DNA from: an uncultured Lachnospiraceae bacterium
Lineage (GTDB): Bacteria > Bacillota > Clostridia > Lachnospirales > Lachnospiraceae
DNA length: 19,486 bases
Reading direction: 5' to 3'
Assembly: GCA_902772565.1 (NCBI GenBank)
Contig: CACYBJ010000163.1
Coordinates: forward strand, 1-19,486
Shown here: one piece after another, positions 7,304 to 13,643 of the stretch
Layout: each line of letters begins with the position of its first letter
Position numbering within the stretch: the stretch's first letter is position 1
Notes under the pieces: model-generated
Databases searched by the model: none
What the model saw: the letters and a program-made list of their open reading frames with translations, nothing else
What the model was told of the DNA's origin: nothing
Program-made: the position numbers and the translations under genes

Positions 7304-7939
7304 GTGGGCATTAAAAAAGGATTCAGTTCTATTGGAAGAGCTTTAAAAGACGTGCTTGAAGGTGAAGAAGAAGGCGCTGAAGACATCTTAGGTGATGCCG
7401 AAGAGCGCGAGTTCAAGCGTTATGAGGAAAAGCAGCGCAAGAAAGAATTAAAAGCAAAGCAGAAGCAGGCTAAAGCAGAAGCAAAAGAAGCCAGGGAATA
7501 CAGTCGCGGCTATGATGATTATGATGATTCCTATGATGATTACGATGCGGCTCCGCGTTCCGAAGATAAAATCTGGCCTCCCAGAAGCCCTGAAGGCAAC
7601 TACAGCAAAGCTTTAAGCGGTAGCGGTGATTATCAGAGGGTAAGAAGTTATTCCTCTACATTCATTGCCAGAGAGTTTAAGGATGCTCAGGTTATTTCCG
7701 ATGCCCTTCTTAACGGTCAGGAAATCACTGTGAATTTTGCTCAGGCTGTTCCGTCCGATACCCAGCGTATCATGGACTTTATCTGCGGATGCATTTATGT
7801 AATTAACGGTACTATCAAGCCTGTATCTAATGATGTGTATTTGTTTATTCCGGGACAGTCACCTGAACCGGAGTATAATTCGGGAAGTGCGGGCTCTTCA
7901 AAGAGCGGTTCGGGTCGAAACATAAACAGAATGATATAA
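7304..7939 (+). CDS. sepF: Cell division protein SepF
   Basis: SepF binds FtsZ and membrane and helps anchor and align the Z ring. I place the start at GTG 7304, preceded by GGGGAGG (7289-7295), giving 211 aa. An in-frame ATG at 7259 lies inside yggS and lacks a ribosome site. The N-terminus (MGIKKGFSSIGRALKDVL) is a plausible amphipathic membrane-targeting helix. A charged, lysine-rich then Tyr/Asp-rich linker follows (YDDYDDSYDDYD, about residues 70-81). The SepF core is about 118-185 (DAQVISDALLNGQEITVNF, SDTQRIMDFICGCIYVINGTIKPVSNDVYLFIP). The tail is Gly/Ser-rich. It is followed after 15 nt by divIVA; ylmG and ylmH, often found between these genes, are not present. Confidence 0.93.
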   Translation: MGIKKGFSSIGRALKDVLEGEEEGAEDILGDAEEREFKRYEEKQRKKELKAKQKQAKAEAKEAREYSRGYDDYDDSYDDYDAAPRSEDKIWPPRSPEGNYSKALSGSGDYQRVRSYSSTFIAREFKDAQVISDALLNGQEITVNFAQAVPSDTQRIMDFICGCIYVINGTIKPVSNDVYLFIPGQSPEPEYNSGSAGSSKSGSGRNINRMI

Positions 7940-7954
7940 TCAAGGAGAGAATTA

Positions 7955-8485
7955 ATGATTACACCTATTGAAATTCAGAAGACAGAGTTTAAGGTTGGCG
8001 CACATGGTTATTCCAAAAAGGAAGTAGATGATTTTAAAGCAAGAATCCTTAAGGACTATGAAGCTCTTTACAGACAGAATCTTGACTTAAATGACCACAT
8101 TGCCGATCTTGAAGATAAGCTTACAAGCTATAATAACCTTGAAAAGTCCCTTCAGAAGGCTCTTATCCTTGCAGAAAAATCTGCCGAGGAAACAAAGAAA
8201 GCTGCAGAAGAGAGAGCAGAAGCCATCGAGCAGGAAGCTATGGCTCAGGCTCAGGTTATTACTGCAGAGGCAAGAACAGAACTTTACGAAGTCAGAAATG
8301 CCACCATTAAGCTTCTCCAGCAGTATGACCAGTACAAGTCACAGATTATTGCTGCATCCAAGGCTCAGATCCAGCTTCTTAACTCCCCTTCCTTTACTAT
8401 CGATAAGGACAGCCTCGAGACAGTAAAAGAATTCGAAATGAATAAGAAGGTAAACGAGCAGGCAAACGAGCAGGCAAACAGTTAG
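7955..8485 (+). CDS. divIVA: DivIVA domain protein
   Basis: DivIVA-family proteins bind negatively curved membrane at septa and poles and recruit other factors. The 176-aa product has the N-terminal lipid-binding signature (EIQKTEFKVGAHGYSKKEVDDFKARI, about residues 6-31). A long coiled coil follows (about 35-135, rich in Glu, Ala, Lys and Gln). The C-terminus ends in a short duplicated NEQA motif (KVNEQANEQANS) encoded by a 12-bp tandem repeat at about 8454-8477. AAGGAGAG (7942-7949) precedes the ATG. It lies directly between sepF and lspA, one nt from the latter. It is shorter than some clostridial DivIVA proteins; a GpsB-like paralogue is the main alternative, but the context favours DivIVA. 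Confidence 0.9.
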   Translation: MITPIEIQKTEFKVGAHGYSKKEVDDFKARILKDYEALYRQNLDLNDHIADLEDKLTSYNNLEKSLQKALILAEKSAEETKKAAEERAEAIEQEAMAQAQVITAEARTELYEVRNATIKLLQQYDQYKSQIIAASKAQIQLLNSPSFTIDKDSLETVKEFEMNKKVNEQANEQANS

Positions 8486-8486
8486 A

Positions 8487-8984
8487 ATGAAGAATAAGAA
8501 GAAATACTTAATCTTTATTATAATTACCGTTGTCGGCATTATTCTTGACAGAATTACAAAGATAATTGCCATAGACAGGCTTTCAGATAAGAGTAAGGTA
8601 TTAATTAAAGATGTGCTTGAGTTAAGACTTCTTTATAACACAGGTGCTGCCTGGTCCTTTATGCATGACAACACCTGGTTTTTAACCTTGTTTTCCATTC
8701 TGTTATCTGTCATACTCATTGTTTTTATAATAAAGATTCCCGATAAACCTCACATGACATCGCTGGTTGTTTTGTTATCTTTCATAGTAAGCGGTGCCAT
8801 CGGCAATATGATAGACAGAATTGCCATGGGGAAGGTCACAGATTTTATATATTTCAAACTGATCAACTTCCCCATCTTTAATGTGGCAGATATTTGGGTA
8901 TCCTGCTCCACGGCAGTTCTTGTTCTGCTCATAATATTCTATTATAAAGACGAGGATTTTGAATGGCTGCAGAGGAAAAAGTAG
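8487..8984 (+). CDS. lspA: Lipoprotein signal peptidase (signal peptidase II)
   Basis: LspA is an aspartic membrane protease that cleaves the signal peptide of prolipoproteins before the lipid-modified Cys; the carboxypeptidase at 3290 would be a substrate. The 165-aa product has four hydrophobic helices (about 7-24, 63-83, 92-109, 131-152). It has the family motifs LDRITK (20-25), NTGAAWSF (51-58), GNMIDR with catalytic Asp110, and FNVADIWV with catalytic Asp135. The ATG begins one nt after the divIVA stop and has no clear Shine-Dalgarno, so translation is probably coupled to divIVA. It overlaps rluD by 22 nt, the common lspA-rluD pair. Confidence 0.95.
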   Translation: MKNKKKYLIFIIITVVGIILDRITKIIAIDRLSDKSKVLIKDVLELRLLYNTGAAWSFMHDNTWFLTLFSILLSVILIVFIIKIPDKPHMTSLVVLLSFIVSGAIGNMIDRIAMGKVTDFIYFKLINFPIFNVADIWVSCSTAVLVLLIIFYYKDEDFEWLQRKK

Positions 8985-9946
8985 TGCTTACGGTCTCTTC
9001 GGCAGATGCCGGCACAAGACTTGATAAGTATGTGGTCGCTCAAATTGAAAATGTTACAAGAAGCCATGTGCAAAAGTTAATTGCAGATGGCTTTATTTGT
9101 ATTAACGGCGTCCCGGCTTCAAGTAACCATTATGTGCTTCGGGCGGGAGATGTGATTGAAGTCGCCCTAAGACCTGCCGAAGAGGTGAATATTACTGCAT
9201 CGGACATTCCTCTTGACATAGTTTATGAGGACAGTGATGTAATTATAGTAAATAAACCTAAGGGAATGGTGGTTCATCCGGCTCCCGGGCACACAGACGA
9301 TACCATGGTAAATGCCCTGATGTTTCATGCAGGTGACAACCTGTCCGGCATTAACGGTGAGCTTCGTCCCGGCATTGTCCACAGAATTGACAGGGATACA
9401 ACGGGTCTTTTGGTAGTTTGCAAAAATGATGCAGCCCATAATTTTCTGGCGGATCAGCTTTCAGTGCATTCGATTAACAGGATTTATTACTGTCTGGTAT
9501 TCGGCAGGCTAAAGGAAAAAGAGGGGACGGTTGACGCTCCCATAGCAAGGCACAAAACAGACAGAAAGAAAATGGCCATAGACAAATCAGGCAGAAATGC
9601 AGTAACTCATTACAGGGAAATATTTGAGTTTTCTGCAGGCTACAGCCTCGTGGAATGCAAACTGGAGACCGGAAGAACTCACCAGATACGAGTCCATATG
9701 TCAAGCATCGGCTATCCTTTGGTTGGCGACGAAGTGTATGGCAGGCATAAACAGCCATATAAAACCGAAGGGCAGATGCTTCATGCGGCGGTTCTGGGCT
9801 TCATTCATCCCACAACCAGGGAATATATTGAGTTTTCATCGGTGCTGCCGGAGTATTTTACAGGGGTTTTGAATAAAATATGCTCATCTGCAGAGGAAAA
9901 AGACGCTTTACATAATGTATTAAAGGAGTTTGGGCTTGAGGTTTAA
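8963..9946 (+). CDS. RluD-family 23S rRNA/tRNA pseudouridine synthase
   Basis: This enzyme converts specific uridines in structured RNA to pseudouridine. The 327-aa product has an N-terminal S4 RNA-binding domain (about residues 15-75, TRLDKYVVAQ...RSHVQKLIADGFICING). The RluA/RluD catalytic core follows, with HRIDRDTTGLLVV carrying catalytic Asp143, and later the conserved ETGRTHQIRVH. The start is within the lspA 3' end, with GAGG (8952-8955) seven nt before the ATG. The length and S4 domain match RluD-type enzymes that act on 23S rRNA, but the exact target cannot be told from sequence, so no symbol is given. Confidence 0.93.
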   Translation: MAAEEKVVLTVSSADAGTRLDKYVVAQIENVTRSHVQKLIADGFICINGVPASSNHYVLRAGDVIEVALRPAEEVNITASDIPLDIVYEDSDVIIVNKPKGMVVHPAPGHTDDTMVNALMFHAGDNLSGINGELRPGIVHRIDRDTTGLLVVCKNDAAHNFLADQLSVHSINRIYYCLVFGRLKEKEGTVDAPIARHKTDRKKMAIDKSGRNAVTHYREIFEFSAGYSLVECKLETGRTHQIRVHMSSIGYPLVGDEVYGRHKQPYKTEGQMLHAAVLGFIHPTTREYIEFSSVLPEYFTGVLNKICSSAEEKDALHNVLKEFGLEV

Positions 9947-9967
9947 TACATATTAAGGAGAAGGAAA

Positions 9968-11239
9968 GTGCTTGATTTTTTTGAAAATGAGATCGGAGAG
10001 GCTCTATACAGAGACAGGAGAGTCGTTATACACGGTGTTCCGGGGGTAGGAAAGACCGTAACCTGTCTTGATTACTGCAAAAACAGGAAGTTTGACTATC
10101 TTTATATTAACTGTGAATATGACGGTGAAATAATAGAAAGGCTTTCGGAACTTAATGACGATGAGAATTTTAACGAAAAACTCATTGAAATCTGCAGTTT
10201 TGAAGCAAATACAAACTTTGAAAATGCCTGTTTCATTTTTGATAATATAGAATGTTCCAAGGAGTTTTGTGAAAGGCTGTATCCGCTGCTGAAAAAACGT
10301 CCCTGTTTACTGATGATGACCATGAGGGTTATCAATAATACAGCGGAACCTGTTTTGAAAGAAACAAAAAGGGTTATACAAAGACCTTTATCCTTTATGG
10401 AATTTCTTAAACTCACCTCGAGTTTTGAGTATGACAGAATTGTGGAAGGTCACATGTCTGCTTCGGCTCCTTTCCCCGAACTGGTAATAAATAACATAAC
10501 GGAAGAGTATGATAACTATCTTCGTACCGGCGGCATGCCCGAGGCGGTTAAGTGCTATGGGTCAGATGAGAATTACGATGAAAAGATTCATTCCATTCAC
10601 GATGCAGGATATGTTCATGTGGTTGAGAAGACACTTGAATACTCGGATCTTACGGACACACAGAAGAATAAATGCAGGCAGATACTGGATTCTGTAATCT
10701 ATCAGATGCTAAACACATCCTACAATAAATATGTTATTACACATATAAGGGATGGAGCTACAATAAAGAATTTCAAAAAGGAACTTGATTTCCTTGTTGA
10801 GAACAATATTCTTATCAAAGTGGACCAAATTGACCATGAAAAGAATCATTTATTGCTTTTCTACGACTGTGGAATAATCTGTACAAAACTACTACAATTG
10901 TCTAACAAGAATCGTGATTATTCACACGGCAGTAGAATTGAATATATTCTGAGAAAACATTTCCTTTACAGTGAGCTTATTTCGTCCAGGATCTTCCCGG
11001 GTTTCTGGAGATCCAATTATACAGCTGTGGCAGATGCGAAATTCTCTGTAGAAGGAGAAGAACTGGCCTGCTTTTTGCTGACCGATAACAAGATGAGGAG
11101 ATCAGTGGAAGTTTACTCCAAAGACCACCCCGAAAGCCTTAATATACTGCTTTATAATGGAAATCTGGTCATTAACGAAAAAAATATTTTTCTGCCTGAA
11201 TTCTCTATATCTTGTATTAGGCATTACCTCAGGCATTAA
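9968..11239 (+). CDS. AAA-family ATPase with DUF4143-like C-terminus, degenerate
   Basis: The 423-aa product resembles the archaeal-type AAA_14/DUF4143 family, common in accessory regions of bacteria; no reaction is established. The Walker A is GVPGVGKT (23-30). The Walker B is FIFDNIE (89-95), where the usual Asp-Glu pair is Asp-Asn. Family marks LSFMEFL (141-147) and YLRTGGMPEAV (184-194) are present. The C-terminal part (about 210-423) has the LLLFYDCGI and SHGSRIEYILRKHF segments of DUF4143. The nuclease-like EvD...EvK residues usually found there appear replaced by VADAKF and ACFLLTD. It is A/T-richer than its neighbours by eye. GTG start with AAGGAG (9955-9960). It follows rluD by 21 nt without its own promoter, so it is probably co-transcribed with the division operon. 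Confidence 0.78.
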   Translation: MLDFFENEIGEALYRDRRVVIHGVPGVGKTVTCLDYCKNRKFDYLYINCEYDGEIIERLSELNDDENFNEKLIEICSFEANTNFENACFIFDNIECSKEFCERLYPLLKKRPCLLMMTMRVINNTAEPVLKETKRVIQRPLSFMEFLKLTSSFEYDRIVEGHMSASAPFPELVINNITEEYDNYLRTGGMPEAVKCYGSDENYDEKIHSIHDAGYVHVVEKTLEYSDLTDTQKNKCRQILDSVIYQMLNTSYNKYVITHIRDGATIKNFKKELDFLVENNILIKVDQIDHEKNHLLLFYDCGIICTKLLQLSNKNRDYSHGSRIEYILRKHFLYSELISSRIFPGFWRSNYTAVADAKFSVEGEELACFLLTDNKMRRSVEVYSKDHPESLNILLYNGNLVINEKNIFLPEFSISCIRHYLRH

Positions 11240-11261
11240 GCTTTTGTCAAAATGTAGATTT

Positions 11262-11296
11262 CAGGCCGGATTTCTTCGGCATATGCCTGTTTTTTT
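11262..11296 (+). terminator. Probable terminator of the sepF-rluD-ATPase operon
   Basis: CAGGC (11262-11266) can pair with GCCTG (11285-11289), with an alternative inner GCCG/CGGC pairing, and is followed at once by seven T residues (11290-11296). The stem is imperfect, but position and T-tract support a terminator. Confidence 0.55.
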
Positions 11297-11300
11297 GCCC

Positions 11301-11329
11301 TTGACTTTAAAATTCTATTCAAGTAGAAT
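11301..11329 (+). promoter_or_regulatory. blaI-like promoter with inverted repeat over the -10
   Basis: TTGACT (11301-11306), 17-nt spacer, TAGAAT (11324-11329). The -10 is itself the right half of an inverted repeat, ATTCTA (11312-11317) and TAGAAT (11324-11329), separated by 6 nt, so a dimeric repressor could cover the -10. Confidence 0.78.
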
Positions 11330-11337
11330 GTGAATGC

Positions 11338-11347
11338 TACAACTGTA
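11338..11347 (+). promoter_or_regulatory. TACAnnTGTA operator (cop/bla-box type)
   Basis: TACAACTGTA is a perfect match to the TACAnnTGTA core recognised by CopY and BlaI/MecI repressors. It starts 8 nt after the -10, so it overlaps the expected transcription start and lies 22 nt before the repressor's own start codon. That is the arrangement of an autorepression site. Confidence 0.65.
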
Positions 11348-11369
11348 CTAACATCAGGGGTTATGAAAT

Positions 11370-11744
11370 ATGGGAGAAATCAGGCTTCACGAAGGCGAAT
11401 TAAATGTAATGGAATTATTGTGGTCCAACAGTAATTTGCCGGCCAAAGACATTGCAAAAATTATCAAGGAATACATAGGCTGGGAAAAGAATACCACCTA
11501 CACCGTAATCAAGCGTCTTATTGATAAGGGTGCAGTGGAAAGAGTGGATCCCGGTTTTATTTGCAAACCCAAGATTACCAAAAAAGAAGTTCAGCAGATC
11601 GAAACGGATGCGTTAATCAGCAAAGTGTTTTCCGGCAGTCTCAATGAGTTTATCAATGAGTATCTTGCCGAGCAGAAACTTTCTGCGGAGGAAATCAGAT
11701 CCCTTCGTAAAATGCTGGGAGAGCAGTACAAAAAACTGCTGTAA
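11370..11744 (+). CDS. BlaI/MecI/CopY family transcriptional repressor
   Basis: This is a 124-aa winged-helix repressor, normal length for the Penicillinase_R family. The N-terminal DNA-binding domain is about residues 1-75: LHEGELNVMELLWSNSNLPAKDIAKIIKEYIGWEKNTTYTVIKRLIDKGAVERV, with the recognition helix in the NTTYTVIKRL segment. The C-terminal dimerisation helices are about 80-124. No CopY-type Cys-X-Cys metal site is seen, and there is no blaR1/mecR1 sensor-protease or beta-lactamase gene nearby, so the inducer and release mechanism are unknown. A TACAnnTGTA box at its promoter predicts autorepression. It is a single-gene unit between two terminators, directly upstream of rny. AGGGG (11356-11360) is the ribosome site. 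Confidence 0.9.
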   Translation: MGEIRLHEGELNVMELLWSNSNLPAKDIAKIIKEYIGWEKNTTYTVIKRLIDKGAVERVDPGFICKPKITKKEVQQIETDALISKVFSGSLNEFINEYLAEQKLSAEEIRSLRKMLGEQYKKLL

Positions 11745-11763
11745 TGCTTTTTACATTGATACT

Positions 11764-11789
11764 AAAGCACGGTTCGCCGTGCTTTTTTT
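11764..11789 (+). terminator. Terminator of the BlaI-like gene
   Basis: AAAGCACGG (11764-11772), UUCG tetraloop, CCGTGCTTT (11777-11785), T-tract through 11789. A textbook intrinsic terminator that ends 1 nt before the next promoter. Confidence 0.95.
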
Positions 11790-11790
11790 A

Positions 11791-11819
11791 TTGACAATTG
11801 TAGAACAATAAACTATTAT
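11791..11819 (+). promoter_or_regulatory. Strong predicted promoter of rny
   Basis: Perfect -35 TTGACA (11791-11796), 17-nt spacer, -10 TATTAT (11814-11819). An inverted repeat ACAATAA/TTATTGT (11805-11811 with 11816-11822) covers the -10. TTGTAG occurs at 11798 and again 21 nt later at 11819, with TTGTAT at 11827. These resemble half-sites of the BlaI-type box upstream and could bind the neighbouring repressor, but that is inference. Confidence 0.85.
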
Positions 11820-11844
11820 TGTAGTGTTGTATAGGGGAGAAACT

Positions 11845-11898
11845 ATGCAATTACAACTAAATATGGAGGTGTCACCTTTATGGAGACTGGACAGATAG
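11845..11898 (+). CDS. Possible 17-codon leader ORF overlapping the rny start
   Basis: An ATG at 11845 with GGGGAG (11834-11839) five nt upstream opens a 17-codon frame that runs through the rny ribosome site and ends at TAG 11896-11898, 19 nt past the rny ATG in another frame. Its signal is as good as that of many genes here, so ribosomes may load on it. The peptide itself is not recognisable. It may be a translational control element, or chance. Confidence 0.3.
   Translation: MQLQLNMEVSPLWRLDR
11865..11879 (+). promoter_or_regulatory. Small hairpin covering the rny Shine-Dalgarno
   Basis: The ribosome site GGAGGT (11865-11870) can fold onto ACCTTT (11874-11879) around a GTC loop: four Watson-Crick pairs plus two G-U pairs, ending one base before the rny ATG. 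If it forms, the site is masked until the leader is unfolded. Confidence 0.4.
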
Positions 11899-13469
11899 TC
11901 CTTTTAGCCGTTATGGAGACTTGGCAGGTAGTTATACTTGCTGTCGTTGCCACCGCCGTTATTGTTGGTCTTTTAGCATGGAACATTGCAATAGCATACA
12001 GAAAAAAAGTATATGAAGCCGAGGTTGGTTCTGCTGAAAAAGTAGCAGAAGAAATCAGAGCAAAAGCACTTAAAGATGCCGAGACCGCAAAACGTGAAGC
12101 TTTACTTGAAGCCAAGGAAGAAGCTTTAAAGGCAAAGAATGACTTCGAACGGGAGAAAAAGGAACAGCGTGCGGAAATCAGCCGTACGGAAAAGCGACTT
12201 GAATCCAAAGAAGAGAACATCGACAAAAAGACCGAAGCTCTTGAAAAGAAAGAGAATCGAATGAACCAGAAGGAGCAGGAACTTGACGTTCTTCGCTTAA
12301 AGGTTCAGGAGAATGTTGAAAAACAGCAAGCGGAACTGGAAAGAATCTCCGGTCTTACCTCCGAAAAAGCCAAAGAATATCTAATTGAATCTGTAAAAGA
12401 AGAATGCACACATGAAATGGCCGTTCTTGTGAAGGATCTTGAAACCCAGGCCAAAGATGAAGCTGAGAAGAAAGCTAAGGAAATCGTCATCAGCACGATC
12501 CAGAGATACGCAGCAGATTACATATCTGAAGCAACGATTTCAGTAGTTCAGCTTCCAACAGATGACATGAAGGGCCGTATCATCGGTCGTGAAGGACGTA
12601 ACATCAGAACCATCGAAACCCTTACAGGTGTCGATCTTATCATTGATGATACTCCTGAGGCTGTAGTCCTTTCCTGTCATGATCCCGTAAGGAGAGAAAT
12701 TGCCCGTATAGCACTTGAAAGACTCATTGCCGACGGTCGAATTCATCCTACGAGAATTGAAGAAATGGTCGAAAAGGCCAAAAAAGAAGTTGACAATACC
12801 ATCAAGGAAGCAGGAGAAGAGGCTGCCATTAAGACAGGTGTTCACGGACTTCATCCGGAACTCATTAAGTTACTCGGCCGTCTTAAGTATCGTACAAGTT
12901 ACGGTCAGAATGTTCTTAAACATTCCATAGAAGTATCCATTCTTTCGGGACTTCTTGCTGCTGAATTCGATCAGGATGTCAAACTTGCCAAAAGAGCAGG
13001 CCTTCTCCATGATATCGGTAAAGCTATCGATCATGAAGTAGAAGGAACACACGTACAGATAGGCTCCGATCTTTGTAAAAAGTATAAGGAATCCGATATT
13101 GTCATCAATGCAGTCGAAGCGCATCATGGCGACGTAGAATTCGGCTCAATGATTGCTTGTATTGTACAGGCGGCAGATACAATGTCTGCAGCCCGTCCGG
13201 GAGCAAGAAGAGAGACTATCGATACCTATACCAACAGATTAAAAGATCTTGAAGATATTTCAAATGGCTTTAAGGGAGTAGAAAAATCATTCGCTATCCA
13301 GGCAGGACGTGAAGTTCGCGTTATGGTACAGCCTGAAAAGATCAGCGATGATGAGATGGTACTTCTTGGTAGAGAACTCTCTAAGAAAATCGAATCCGAA
13401 CTCAAATATCCGGGTCAGATTAAGATTAGTCTTATCAGAGAATCACGAGTTACCGACTATGCAAAATAG
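11880..13469 (+). CDS. rny: Ribonuclease Y
   Basis: RNase Y is the membrane-anchored endoribonuclease that starts mRNA turnover in many Firmicutes. The 529-aa product has the full architecture. An N-terminal transmembrane helix lies at about residues 15-40. A long charged coiled coil covers about 45-205. The KH RNA-binding domain is about 218-285, with GRIIGREGRN and its GxxG loop at 236-239. The HD phosphohydrolase domain carries LLHDIGKAIDHE (His377-Asp378) and later EAHHGDVEF and ADTMSAARPGARRE. The first 22 residues are an imperfect duplication, METGQIVLLAV then METWQVVILAV, so a second ATG at 11913 exists. The first ATG is chosen because GGAGGT (11865-11870) precedes it, while the second has no ribosome site. 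It stands alone between a strong promoter and a terminator. Confidence 0.97.
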   Translation: METGQIVLLAVMETWQVVILAVVATAVIVGLLAWNIAIAYRKKVYEAEVGSAEKVAEEIRAKALKDAETAKREALLEAKEEALKAKNDFEREKKEQRAEISRTEKRLESKEENIDKKTEALEKKENRMNQKEQELDVLRLKVQENVEKQQAELERISGLTSEKAKEYLIESVKEECTHEMAVLVKDLETQAKDEAEKKAKEIVISTIQRYAADYISEATISVVQLPTDDMKGRIIGREGRNIRTIETLTGVDLIIDDTPEAVVLSCHDPVRREIARIALERLIADGRIHPTRIEEMVEKAKKEVDNTIKEAGEEAAIKTGVHGLHPELIKLLGRLKYRTSYGQNVLKHSIEVSILSGLLAAEFDQDVKLAKRAGLLHDIGKAIDHEVEGTHVQIGSDLCKKYKESDIVINAVEAHHGDVEFGSMIACIVQAADTMSAARPGARRETIDTYTNRLKDLEDISNGFKGVEKSFAIQAGREVRVMVQPEKISDDEMVLLGRELSKKIESELKYPGQIKISLIRESRVTDYAK

Positions 13470-13474
13470 TTACG

Positions 13475-13504
13475 AAAAGAGCTTCTTAACGGAAGCTCTT
13501 TTTT
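13475..13504 (+). terminator. Terminator of rny
   Basis: AAAAGAGCTTC (13475-13485), 6-nt loop, GAAGCTCTTTT (13492-13502), T-tract to 13504. It begins 6 nt after the rny stop codon. Confidence 0.92.
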
Positions 13505-13528
13505 GTTGCCCCCTAATATATTTTCCTG

Positions 13529-13557
13529 TTGATTTTTTCCACGCTATCATGTATAGT
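13529..13557 (+). promoter_or_regulatory. Predicted promoter of the aminotransferase gene
   Basis: TTGATT (13529-13534), 17-nt spacer, TATAGT (13552-13557). It implies an 80-nt 5' UTR before the ATG at 13644. Confidence 0.7.
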
Positions 13558-13570
13558 ACTAAAGGCGTTT

Positions 13571-13601
13571 GATTGTATACATGTACCCAAATGTATAAAT
13601 C
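13571..13601 (+). promoter_or_regulatory. 5' UTR hairpin of the aminotransferase mRNA
   Basis: GATT-g-TATACAT (13571-13582) pairs with ATGTATA-AATC (13591-13601) around an 8-nt loop, giving 11 bp with one bulged G. It lies within about 10 nt of the predicted transcript start, with no T-tract, so it is more likely an mRNA-stabilising or regulatory hairpin, or a protein-binding palindrome, than a terminator. Confidence 0.5.
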
Positions 13602-13643
13602 ACCTTAGTTTTAAAGGCATAAACACACAGTCAGGAGGCATAT

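Noticed and set aside
9474..9872. ORFs on both strands inside the rluD-like gene
   Set aside because: They have no recognisable domain or ribosome site and are covered by a gene with clear catalytic motifs.
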